DNA from: an uncultured Clostridia bacterium
GTDB taxonomy: Bacteria > Bacillota > Clostridia > Christensenellales > UBA1242
Length of the DNA: 64,000 nt
NCBI GenBank assembly: GCA_934757855.1
Contig: CAKVLR010000001.1
Location: 399,480-463,479, forward strand
Direction of reading: 5' to 3'
Position 1 is the first letter of the stretch, and every line of letters starts with the position of its first letter. Positions 37,782 to 46,007 of the stretch are shown here, piece after piece. The notes below the pieces were generated by a model. The model saw only the letters and a program-made list of their open reading frames with translations. It did not search any database and was not told the origin of the DNA. A program made the position numbers and the translations under genes.

Positions 37782-38795
37782 TTATTGTTTTAAATTTTCT
37801 AGCACATTATCTAACCAGTCTGCAATGTACACAAATACATCTTTTCTAAAAGTTTCGTTCAGCAACTCGTGCCTACCGCCTTGCCATAATTTGTATTCCA
37901 CATTCTTTACACCCAAATTACGATACATAGGCGCAAGTTTGTCTAAATATTTGTGGTTTTTGCCTCCTACATAATCCTCATCGCCACTAGTAATCAGCAA
38001 CGGCTTGTCGTGGTCAATTTGATTTAGTAAAGTAGATTTGTAAATTTTCTTTAAATTACCAAAAAATGAACTATAAAATTGAGCGGTTGCCATTTTGCCA
38101 CAATACGGGTCACGGCAATAAGCATTGTAAATTTCTTCATCGCTAGTCAGCCAGTTTTGCTTGTCAAAATGCTTGCCGTAACTAGTAAATGTAATTTTTT
38201 CTATCAATTTCGCGGGAGCATCTTTTCCTTTAAACGCTTTTGTAATATCTGCTACCATTTTACCAAATGCAACTTGTGGCGACTTGCGGTAACACGAACT
38301 CCCCACAATCACTGCGCCTGCGTGTTGGTGGAAATTCTCAATAAAACTTTGCGTACGAAAACTACCATAACTGTGTCCCAACACAAAAAGTGGCAATTTA
38401 TATTTTTGAATTAAAGTATCGGCTAATTTTATATCATCTTGCACTGTGTCAGCAAAAATATCGCCGTGATACTTGGTGACCATTTCAGGCGCGCCAGCAG
38501 TCTTGCCGTGCCCGCGCTCATCAGGTACTACCACCACATACCCCCTCTCGTTTAAAAAGCGCGCAAATTCATCATAACGCAAGCCGTGTTCCACCATTCC
38601 GTGTAAAATCAAAACCACTGCCTTTGGCTTTTCTACATTGTCCCAAGTGCGTACATACACTTGATAGTCATTAAACCCACTAAAAAATGCCGAACGAAAC
38701 GCAGGCGCTTCCGCTTGCTTCATATCCTTTGCGGTCGCGCGCGTATGAATATTCGCAACGGTTGGCTCTACCTTGCCCAACTCAATTTCACTCAT
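37782..38795 (-). CDS. Alpha/beta hydrolase, monoglyceride-lipase/lysophospholipase type
   Basis: A 337-residue serine hydrolase. The oxyanion region is LILHGMVEHGLRY, followed by VPDERGHGKTAG; the nucleophile elbow is VLGHSYGSF with Ser near 158; the acid is in SGDEDYVGG and the catalytic His in GGRHELLNE. These are typical of the Hydrolase_4 group acting on monoacylglycerols or lysophospholipids. No signal peptide is present. A promoter TTGTTA-17-TATAAT lies at 38856-38828 on the minus strand. Substrate is inferred only from family. Confidence 0.85.
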   Translation of the reverse strand: MSEIELGKVEPTVANIHTRATAKDMKQAEAPAFRSAFFSGFNDYQVYVRTWDNVEKPKAVVLILHGMVEHGLRYDEFARFLNERGYVVVVPDERGHGKTAGAPEMVTKYHGDIFADTVQDDIKLADTLIQKYKLPLFVLGHSYGSFRTQSFIENFHQHAGAVIVGSSCYRKSPQVAFGKMVADITKAFKGKDAPAKLIEKITFTSYGKHFDKQNWLTSDEEIYNAYCRDPYCGKMATAQFYSSFFGNLKKIYKSTLLNQIDHDKPLLITSGDEDYVGGKNHKYLDKLAPMYRNLGVKNVEYKLWQGGRHELLNETFRKDVFVYIADWLDNVLENLKQ

Positions 38796-38827
38796 AAACT
38801 ACCCCCAGAAAAATACTTGTCAAATTT

Positions 38828-38856
38828 ATTATATCTTTTTTTACAAAAAATAACAA
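38828..38856 (-). promoter_or_regulatory. Promoter of the alpha/beta hydrolase
   Basis: Minus-strand TTGTTA (38856-38851) and TATAAT (38833-38828), 17-base spacer. Confidence 0.6.
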
Positions 38857-38965
38857 ACGAATTGCACAACTTTTTGCACTTTTGTCAAAAACAAGTACAG
38901 TTAAATTATTTTTATCTAATATTAAAGTTTATTTGAGTACAAAAGAATTTTATATTATAATAAAA

Positions 38966-39053
38966 CAAAAAAAGGATTTGCTCCGCTTACGCTCTCACGC
39001 CAAGTCCTAAAAATAGTCCACTGGACTATTTTCTTTACGGACTGTTCAAATCC
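38966..39053 (-). ncRNA. Branched terminator-like RNA downstream of tRNA-Ser
   Basis: On the minus strand, GGATTTG (39053-39047) pairs with CAAATCC (38980-38974), followed by seven Ts. Inside is a strong hairpin, AAAATAGTCC-AGT-GGACTATTTT, which alone could terminate the tRNA transcript. It may be the 3' trailer and terminator of tRNA-Ser or a separate structured RNA. The segment also contains GGGATTTGAAC, complementary to the tRNA-Ser T-arm. Confidence 0.45.
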
Positions 39054-39091
39054 CTGCTAAGTTTAAATACTTATCTCGTTTCTCTTATAAT

Positions 39092-39181
39092 TGGCGGAAA
39101 GGAAGGGATTTGAACCCTTGATGCCTTTGACAGCATACCGAATTTCGAGGCCGGCTCATTCAACCACTCTGACACCTTTCC
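39092..39181 (-). tRNA. tRNA-Ser(CGA)
   Basis: On the minus strand GGAAAGG/CCTTTCC acceptor, anticodon loop CTCGAAA giving CGA, the long variable arm typical of tRNA-Ser, T-arm GGTTCAAATCC, discriminator G and encoded CCA at 39094-39092. Confidence 0.93.
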
Positions 39182-39432
39182 ACATAATTTATTTAAAATT
39201 CCACAATTTCAACGACAAAAACTCTTTGTACCCTGTTTGTATAGCAAATTTTAAATAAAAATTTTATATTCAATATGATAACAAAATTCCTCAAAATTGT
39301 CAACTAAAATCTTTTTTATTTTAAAACAAAAAACACATTAAGTTTCCCCACTCAATGTGTTTTATTTTTTATATTTTTAGTTAAATTTAAAAATAAATTT
39401 TTACTCATAATAAAGTTTATTAATTAAAAACA

Positions 39433-41112
39433 TTATTTTTTATTAAAAGTATCCTTTAAGGACACAGTTTTATTAAATACTAAATGGTCTTGCGTGGAAT
39501 CTTTATCGAGGCAATAGTACCCTTTGCGCATAAACTGGAATGTATCGCCCACCTTTGCAGAAGCAAGATATTTCTCAGCAAAAGCAGTAGTTTCTACCAT
39601 TGAATTTTCTTCCAAAATTTCATCAATTTCCACACCGCTAGCAAGGGCTTTTTTAGGCTCTAAATATTCCATTTTTGTTAAGTTTTTAAATTCGCGGATA
39701 GTTACAGATATGGCATTTGTTTTTTCCACAAAATGAATAGTTCCTTTTACCTTAATTCCGCTATCATCTTGCCCACTTTTTGTGTTGTTTAAGTACTCAC
39801 ATTCTAGGTAATCAATCTCGCCATTTTCCTTGTACACAACATTGTTACACTTGATGATATAAGCATTTTTTAGTCTAACCATTCCGCCTAAAACAAGTCT
39901 ATTGTATTTTGGTGGAGGGCAAAGGCTAAAATCTTCATTTTCTATATAAATTTCTCTACCAAAAGTTGCAGTATGAGTGCCTGCATTTTCCATATTTTGG
40001 TTGTTTTCTATTTCAATAGTTTCTGGGTCGCCTGTATAGTTTGTAATCAATACTTTAAGAGGGTCCAAAACTACCATTGCGCGGGTCGCTTTTGCGTTTA
40101 ATTCCTCACGAATGTGATATTCAAAAGCGGATAGTGGAATAATACTTTTTGCCTTAGTCAAGCCATTTGCAAGCACAAAATTTTTGATTGCTTGCGCAGG
40201 GATACCACGCCTTTTCATACCCACGATTGTATAAAATCTAGGGTCGTCCCAGCCCATAACTTTATGCTCATTTACTAGGCGTTTTAGATACCTTTTCCCT
40301 AGCAAAACATTTTCAAGGTTTAATTCTGCAAACTCGATTTGGCGAGGCTTGTTTTCGCCTTTCCATACATTTTGAATTACCCAATCGTAAAGCGGTCTAT
40401 GGTCCTCAAAACTTGTGTCGCAAAGACTAAAAGTAACGCCTTCCATTGCATCTTCTAGCGGGTGCGCAAAATCATACATAGGATAAATGCACCACTTGTC
40501 GCCAGTCTTGTAGTGAGTGGCGTGCAACACGCGGTAAATTACAGGGTCACGCAAATTCATATTTGGACTAGACATATCAATTTTAGCACGCAAAGTCACC
40601 TCGCCGTCCTTGTATTTGCCCGCTTTCATATCTGCAAACATTTGCAAACTTTCTTCAATCGGCCTATCTCTATACGGGCTATTTTGTCCCGCGGAAGTAA
40701 GCGTACCACGCGTGTTTGTGATTTCTTCTGCACGCAATTCGCACACATATGCCTTACCCTCTTTTATCATTTCAACCGCAATCTCATACATTCTGTCAAA
40801 ATAACTTTCGCTTGCATAAATGACTTGCTTTGGCTCATAACCTAACCACTCCAAATCACTCTTGTAACTATTTGCGAAATCGCCGTCCTCTTTTGTAGGG
40901 TTTGTGTCGTCCATACGGAGATAAGTGTATCCGCCAAATTTTAGCGCTGTCTCAAAATTTGTAATCCACGCCTTGCAATGTCCTATATGCCAATAACCGC
41001 TAGGCTCTGGCGGACAACGCGTAATTACCTCTTTTTGCGCTCCACTCTTCAAGTCCTTGATTATTTCTTCTTCAATAAAATTTGAAGGTGTGATTTCATC
41101 TAAATTTATCAT
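39433..41112 (-). CDS. glnS: Glutaminyl-tRNA synthetase
   Basis: A 559-residue class I synthetase charging tRNA-Gln directly. The HIGH box is in PPEPSGYWHIGHCKA near residue 40; LRMDDTNPTKED and the GlnRS-specific VTFSLCDTSFEDHRPLYDW follow. The KMSKS-equivalent loop reads LGKRYLKRLV, lacking the standard MSKRKL. The beta-barrel anticodon domain is complete, and length is typical. Most Firmicutes lack GlnRS and use GluRS plus GatCAB; its presence fits certain Clostridia that acquired it. AAGGAAATAATT precedes ATG. Confidence 0.93.
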   Translation of the reverse strand: MINLDEITPSNFIEEEIIKDLKSGAQKEVITRCPPEPSGYWHIGHCKAWITNFETALKFGGYTYLRMDDTNPTKEDGDFANSYKSDLEWLGYEPKQVIYASESYFDRMYEIAVEMIKEGKAYVCELRAEEITNTRGTLTSAGQNSPYRDRPIEESLQMFADMKAGKYKDGEVTLRAKIDMSSPNMNLRDPVIYRVLHATHYKTGDKWCIYPMYDFAHPLEDAMEGVTFSLCDTSFEDHRPLYDWVIQNVWKGENKPRQIEFAELNLENVLLGKRYLKRLVNEHKVMGWDDPRFYTIVGMKRRGIPAQAIKNFVLANGLTKAKSIIPLSAFEYHIREELNAKATRAMVVLDPLKVLITNYTGDPETIEIENNQNMENAGTHTATFGREIYIENEDFSLCPPPKYNRLVLGGMVRLKNAYIIKCNNVVYKENGEIDYLECEYLNNTKSGQDDSGIKVKGTIHFVEKTNAISVTIREFKNLTKMEYLEPKKALASGVEIDEILEENSMVETTAFAEKYLASAKVGDTFQFMRKGYYCLDKDSTQDHLVFNKTVSLKDTFNKK

Positions 41113-41148
41113 AATTATTTCCTTCTTTGTATATTTTGTTGGTTATTT

Positions 41149-42003
41149 TTACACTTTGTTACGCCAATTTTCTTTTACGCGGACAAAAAGTTCTAGATAT
41201 ACTTTTTTGCCTAACATTTTTTCCATTGCTTTTCTACATTCAGTGCCTATTTCTTTTAGCATTGCACCTTGCGCACCGATAATAATATTTTTATGGCTAT
41301 TCTTTTCACAATAAATAAGCGCGTTTATGTGAAAATTTGTGTTGCTTTCCTCAATTTTTTCGATTGTTACACCTACGCCGTGTGGAATTTCCTCATTGAG
41401 TAGCCAAAGCATTTTCTCGCGTATCAATTCGGCAAGGTTAAATTCAAGCGTTTGTGCGCCGTAAATATCGCGCGGATAATATTCTATCGTATCGGTAAGT
41501 TTTGCGATAATGGCTTGTTTCAATTCATCAATATTTTTGCCTTGTTTTGCCGATATTACATAAACTTCTTCTAGCCCCTCGATTTCGTTTAACCTAGCAA
41601 TGCGCGGATAAATTGACTCAAAACTACCTAAGTCCATTTTGTTGACAACCGCAAACACAGGGTAACCTTGCTTGCAATAGTGCTTCAAGCGATTTATATC
41701 ATCATCGGCAAAATCTTTGTTACCGTCCATCACATAAAGCAACAAATCTACATCTTGCGTGGCTTGTGTAATTGACTCTTGCATTTGCTTGTCTAAATTG
41801 TTTTTGCTCTTGTGTATCCCTGGTGTATCAATAAAAATTGCTTGATAATCTTCGCCATTCAATATACCCAAAATTTGGTCACGCGTGGTCTGTGGTTTTG
41901 GACTAACGATACTTACCTTTTTGCCGATAAGCGCATTTACCAAAGTTGACTTGCCCACATTCGCTCTGCCAACAACTGCAACAAAGCCTGATTTAAATGC
42001 CAT
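41149..42003 (-). CDS. era: GTPase Era
   Basis: A 284-residue GTPase that binds the 3' end of 16S rRNA during 30S assembly. G1 is GRANVGKST, G2/G3 include QTTRDQI and IFIDTPGIHK, and G4 is NKMD; the C-terminal KH domain carries IIGAQGAMLKEIG. The start giving MAFKSGFVAV is used because AAGGAG lies just before it; the longer frame adds six residues without a ribosome site. It lies 36 bases before glnS on the same strand. Confidence 0.95.
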   Translation of the reverse strand: MAFKSGFVAVVGRANVGKSTLVNALIGKKVSIVSPKPQTTRDQILGILNGEDYQAIFIDTPGIHKSKNNLDKQMQESITQATQDVDLLLYVMDGNKDFADDDINRLKHYCKQGYPVFAVVNKMDLGSFESIYPRIARLNEIEGLEEVYVISAKQGKNIDELKQAIIAKLTDTIEYYPRDIYGAQTLEFNLAELIREKMLWLLNEEIPHGVGVTIEKIEESNTNFHINALIYCEKNSHKNIIIGAQGAMLKEIGTECRKAMEKMLGKKVYLELFVRVKENWRNKV

Positions 42004-42151
42004 AATTTTTCTCCTTATCAATAAGATTATACAAGATTACGCTTAAATTTTCAAGCAAAACGCAAAAATAGTAATTTAAAATTTCAATTTGTATATAATA
42101 AAGTTGAATAATTTTGCAAAATTTACTAAAAAACTAGTATTTGAGGTATAT

Positions 42152-42919
42152 ATGGATTTTTGGATACCTATTTTGTTGGGAGTAATACAGGGCATAACGG
42201 AATTTTTGCCTATCAGTAGTAGCGGACACTTGGTATTATGCGAATATTTCTTTGGCTTGCAAGGCGATTTTTTATTTTTAAATATTTTATTGCATATCGC
42301 CACGCTCTTAGCGGTGATAATTTACTACCGTAAGACTATTTGGTACCTTATCACTCACCCACTTTGCAAAATGAATATTTACCTCGTGATTGCCACTATT
42401 CCTGCGGTAATTTTTGTGCTAATTTTCAATAAATTTGTAGGTAATGCAATGGATAATGTGTTGTTTGTGGGTGTAGGATTTTTGATGACCGCTCTATTTT
42501 TAACTACTGCCGTTTATATCTCCAAAAAGAACACCAACCCGCAACCTCTAAGCTACAAAAATGTGCTAGTAATGGGCGTTAGTCAAGCGTTTGCTGTGTT
42601 CCCTGGACTTAGTCGAAGTGGGACAACTCTTTCGTTTGGGCTAATGGCTGGTGCGGAGCGCCAAACAGCGCTTGATTTTAGTTTTTTAATGTCTATACCT
42701 ATAATAATAGCAAGTCTGGTCTATGAATTAATTTTTGCCGATTTTTCAACCGCGTTTGTGGATATAAATATTGTTGGCGTGACAGTCGCATTTATCACAG
42801 CATTTTTAACTGCAATTTTAGGGCTATTAATAATGAAAAAATTAGTCAAAAATATGAATTTAATTTACTTTGTGCCGTACCTCGTGATTTTGGGGATTTT
42901 GACTATCATTTTTGCATAA
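42152..42919 (+). CDS. uppP: Undecaprenyl-diphosphatase (BacA/UppP type)
   Basis: A 255-residue polytopic membrane enzyme that dephosphorylates undecaprenyl diphosphate for cell-wall recycling and gives bacitracin tolerance. Family motifs: VIQGITEFLPISSSGHLVL at the N-terminus and FPGLSRSGTTLSFGL near 150. About eight hydrophobic segments are present. The start at 42152 follows TTGAGG; earlier in-frame starts lie in an AT-rich leader without a ribosome site. It is divergent from era. Confidence 0.95.
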   Translation: MDFWIPILLGVIQGITEFLPISSSGHLVLCEYFFGLQGDFLFLNILLHIATLLAVIIYYRKTIWYLITHPLCKMNIYLVIATIPAVIFVLIFNKFVGNAMDNVLFVGVGFLMTALFLTTAVYISKKNTNPQPLSYKNVLVMGVSQAFAVFPGLSRSGTTLSFGLMAGAERQTALDFSFLMSIPIIIASLVYELIFADFSTAFVDINIVGVTVAFITAFLTAILGLLIMKKLVKNMNLIYFVPYLVILGILTIIFA

Positions 42920-42968
42920 AAAAATCAAGGTAAGTTATTTTATATCAATCTTTTCAATATACTAAATT

Positions 42969-43715
42969 ATGATAACTTCAAGTATAGTTGTATTTTTAGT
43001 AGGTATTTTACTTGCAATGGTGCCTCTTGTAGAAACAAAAGGCGCAATTCCGCTAATTATGAGTAGCGCGTTGTTTGGTGAGTTTGCGCTAAGCCCTACG
43101 ACCGCATTTTTAAGTGCTTGTATAGGCGGAATAATCGCTAGTATTTTGGCGGTAATTATCTTTTTACCGCTACGCAAAATTTTGGAAAAAGTAAAACTTT
43201 TCCGCATAATTTTAGAGCATTGCGACAAAGTCGTTAATAGGTGGTTAAATAGCAAAAAATTTACTAAAAAGGTCAAGAAAAAGCCTAAAAAATTAATTAT
43301 CGAACCAGCAAAAGACACAATTAATTTTGCTCCACAAGATACCACAAAACCACCTAATAAAAAGAAAAATATGGGCAAATTTTGGATAGTATTTACTTTT
43401 TGCGCATTACCTATTCCTTTTTCGGGAGTTTGGTCTGCTGGCGCGCTATGTTCTCTACTAAAACTAAACTTTTGGCAAAGCATATTAGCAGTCACTGCTG
43501 GAAATACGATTTGCAGTGTCATAATACTCGTTTTTTGTGCTATTTTTAGTGAATTTATTGATTTAATTATTTGTATTGTTTGTATATTTGCGGTTATGCT
43601 AATTTTGTACAATTCCGTAAAATTTTTACTCAATAAAATAGATAAAAATAAGTCTATAAACAATGAAAATCTAACACTAGAGCAAAAAGAAAACGAATTA
43701 CAAAAGTTACCGTAA
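42969..43715 (+). CDS. Small multidrug export family protein (COG2426)
   Basis: A 248-residue membrane protein. The N-terminus LAMVPLVETKGAIPLIMS and the later FTFCALPIPFSGVWSAGAL are the family hallmarks, with four or five hydrophobic segments. Between them lies a basic loop with KKVKKKPKKL and KPPNKKKN, longer than usual for the family. The C-terminus is Glu/Asn-rich. It lies 49 bases after uppP on the same strand and may be co-transcribed. Despite the family name the transported compound is not established. Confidence 0.8.
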   Translation: MITSSIVVFLVGILLAMVPLVETKGAIPLIMSSALFGEFALSPTTAFLSACIGGIIASILAVIIFLPLRKILEKVKLFRIILEHCDKVVNRWLNSKKFTKKVKKKPKKLIIEPAKDTINFAPQDTTKPPNKKKNMGKFWIVFTFCALPIPFSGVWSAGALCSLLKLNFWQSILAVTAGNTICSVIILVFCAIFSEFIDLIICIVCIFAVMLILYNSVKFLLNKIDKNKSINNENLTLEQKENELQKLP

Positions 43716-43798
43716 TTTAATATTAATTATCTATTTATTTAATACTTTTTTCGACATTTTTATACACAGAAACTCCATAAATATTTATTCATAAATCA

Positions 43799-43827
43799 TT
43801 GTGTTATATGCGGAAGTGTGCTATAAT
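43799..43827 (+). promoter_or_regulatory. Promoter of the CPBP protease pair
   Basis: TTGTGT (43799-43804) and an extended TGC-TATAAT (43822-43827), 17-base spacer. Confidence 0.6.
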
Positions 43828-43854
43828 AATTTTATATTTTACAAAGGATAGGAA

Positions 43855-44787
43855 ATGGAATATTACAATATAAATCATTCCGCAAGGGCTGGAATCTGGG
43901 CGCTAGGCGTGCCATTAATCGTTAGCCTTTTGGCTTCAATTATTGCTATTGTTTCTGGAAATGCGGAAACGGTCACCGAAAATGTATATTTTTTAGTATT
44001 TACCAGCGTAGCGGTTGAACTAGGTTTTTTGCTGGTAGCGTATTTACTAGGCAAAAAAGACCAAATAAACTGTCTAAATGCTTGCGGTGTAAAGACTAAA
44101 TCACCGTGGTACTTCTATCTCATTGCAATTCTACTAGGCGTGGTGTTTTTGTTCTTATTTAACCCACTGATTGAACTTTGGGAACGCTTGCTTGACTTGA
44201 TAGGTTACAATCTAGCAACAGACATTAACATTTCGCTTTCAAATGCTGGCTACCTCGTACTTGCACTCGTGTGCTTTGGAATTGTACCCGCAATTTGCGA
44301 AGAAATGCTTTTCCGCGGGGTAATACTAAACGGTTTGCGTGGGTATGGCGCTTGCTTTTCAATAGGAATAAGTGCGCTATTATTTAGCCTAATGCATACA
44401 AACTTACAACAACTGCCATACACTTTAATTTTAGGTGTGATTTTAGGTATTATCGTATATTTTACCCGCGATTTAAAACTCAGTATGCTCATTCACTTTA
44501 TAAACAACGCAGTAGCAATTCTATTGATGTACTTTACTCGCTCAACCAACAATCCGTTTGTTTGGTATGATATTTTGATTGCGCTTGCGTGCGTAATAGG
44601 TGCAGTTGCGCTGATGATATTAATCATTTATTTCTTAAAGAAAAAATCAAAGGCCACACCAGACTTAAATCAAAATAATGAGCAAGTTTTAGACAAAAAC
44701 GCAAGAAATAGACTTTTATCTCTACCAATCATAATGGGTGTATTGATTTTGATAATTTTTAGTTTAAACAAATTTGGAGTATTATGA
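43855..44787 (+). CDS. CPBP-family intramembrane metalloprotease (first of pair)
   Basis: A 310-residue membrane protein of the CAAX-protease/Abi family. Metal-site motifs: EEMLFRGVILNGL (EExxxR, near 150), FSLMHTNLQQLPY (FxxxH, near 178) and HFINNAVA (HxxxN, near 215). About eight hydrophobic helices. In bacteria such proteins process or give immunity to peptides, or handle stress, but the substrate is seldom known. Its TGA stop overlaps the start of the next gene in ATGA, so the two are translationally coupled. Confidence 0.88.
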   Translation: MEYYNINHSARAGIWALGVPLIVSLLASIIAIVSGNAETVTENVYFLVFTSVAVELGFLLVAYLLGKKDQINCLNACGVKTKSPWYFYLIAILLGVVFLFLFNPLIELWERLLDLIGYNLATDINISLSNAGYLVLALVCFGIVPAICEEMLFRGVILNGLRGYGACFSIGISALLFSLMHTNLQQLPYTLILGVILGIIVYFTRDLKLSMLIHFINNAVAILLMYFTRSTNNPFVWYDILIALACVIGAVALMILIIYFLKKKSKATPDLNQNNEQVLDKNARNRLLSLPIIMGVLILIIFSLNKFGVL

Positions 44788-45968
44788 AAAAATTAGTTGT
44801 TCAAGACAAAAAAATATTTTATGCGGGACTAGTGTATTTTATATGTATAGTATTATATATTGGAGTGCGCATACTTTGGGGTACGGGAATTTTTAAAAAT
44901 GTGGACCCGATAATTAGTGATTTGCTTTTTTCTACCGCCGTACAAATTTTGATACTCGCAGGACTACCATTCTTGCTATGGAAATTGCTTGCAAAACAAA
45001 CATTCAAGCAAACGGCACAACAATTCTTCTTTAAAAAAATATCAGTAAAGACAATTTTCATTTCCTTAGGTTTAGGCGTACTTGCTTACATTTTAGTTAT
45101 TTACGCCTCCACTTTTTGGAACACAATTATAAACTTTTTGGGCTATACTCCTAGTAATGGGAGTAGTGCTAGCAGTAGCCTGCCCGTTTGGCTTGCATTT
45201 ATCATAACTATCGTTACGACTTCGTTTATGCCTGGATTTTGTGAAGAAACCGCACACCGCGGTATGATACTTGGCACTTCGCGCAAAAACGGCTTTAAGA
45301 GGGCAATTTTGCTGAGTGCGCTGATGTTTGCTCTCGCACACTTAAATATCGTACAATTCGGTCACGCATTTGTAGTGGGCTTGATATTAGGTGCGGTTAC
45401 TTTTATCAGCCGTAGCATCTTCCCTGCTATGATTATTCACGGCACAAATAACTTTTGCTCAATCTATATGGATTATGCAAGCGCATATGACTGGGTAGGT
45501 GGAAATCTTATGGAGGGGGTCACAAATTTCCTCACAAATTCGAGTGTTTTCGTTAGTCTAATACTTGCATTTTTGGTGCTTGGCGTTGTACTGGTACTCG
45601 GCGGAATGTTGATTATGCAACTTTATATCGAAAACAAACGGAGAAAATTTGGTGAGTTTAAGCAAAATTTGTACAACTCAATCAAAGGCACAGAATTAGA
45701 GAGTATGGTCGATTTCAAAAACGATTTTGAATTGCTTGCGCTCTTTAACAAAGCCTCCGCAAATGACCTCAAAGAAAAAATAGATAGCGGTAAAATTCCT
45801 ATTGCTCACCTCGAAAAAGAAATTGGCAATAGCCCACTATCCACTATGATTTATAGCGAACTCGAAGAATTAAAGCCCGTACACCGACTTGACTACATCT
45901 TCTTTTATATGGCAATCGTGATGATGACAATAGGTACTATTGCGACATTCATTTGGGGCGCGTTTTAA
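44784..45968 (+). CDS. CPBP-family intramembrane metalloprotease (second of pair)
   Basis: A 394-residue paralogue: EETAHRGMILG near 155, FALAHLNIVQFGH near 180, and IHGTNNFC near 220 supply the metal-binding residues. The EExxxR box has Ala-His in the variable positions. It differs from the first copy by a cytosolic domain of about 90 residues (about 285-375) before a final membrane segment. The 4-base ATGA overlap with the preceding gene suggests equal synthesis and possibly a heteromeric protease. Confidence 0.88.
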   Translation: MKKLVVQDKKIFYAGLVYFICIVLYIGVRILWGTGIFKNVDPIISDLLFSTAVQILILAGLPFLLWKLLAKQTFKQTAQQFFFKKISVKTIFISLGLGVLAYILVIYASTFWNTIINFLGYTPSNGSSASSSLPVWLAFIITIVTTSFMPGFCEETAHRGMILGTSRKNGFKRAILLSALMFALAHLNIVQFGHAFVVGLILGAVTFISRSIFPAMIIHGTNNFCSIYMDYASAYDWVGGNLMEGVTNFLTNSSVFVSLILAFLVLGVVLVLGGMLIMQLYIENKRRKFGEFKQNLYNSIKGTELESMVDFKNDFELLALFNKASANDLKEKIDSGKIPIAHLEKEIGNSPLSTMIYSELEELKPVHRLDYIFFYMAIVMMTIGTIATFIWGAF

Positions 45969-45971
45969 AAT

Positions 45972-46004
45972 AAAAATACCTTCCGCAAAGAAGGTATTTT
46001 TTTA
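45972..46004. terminator. Bidirectional terminator
   Basis: AAAATACCTTC and GAAGGTATTTT pair around a short CGCAAA loop with U-runs on both sides, between the convergent protease and leuS genes. Confidence 0.85.
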
Positions 46005-46007
46005 CAT

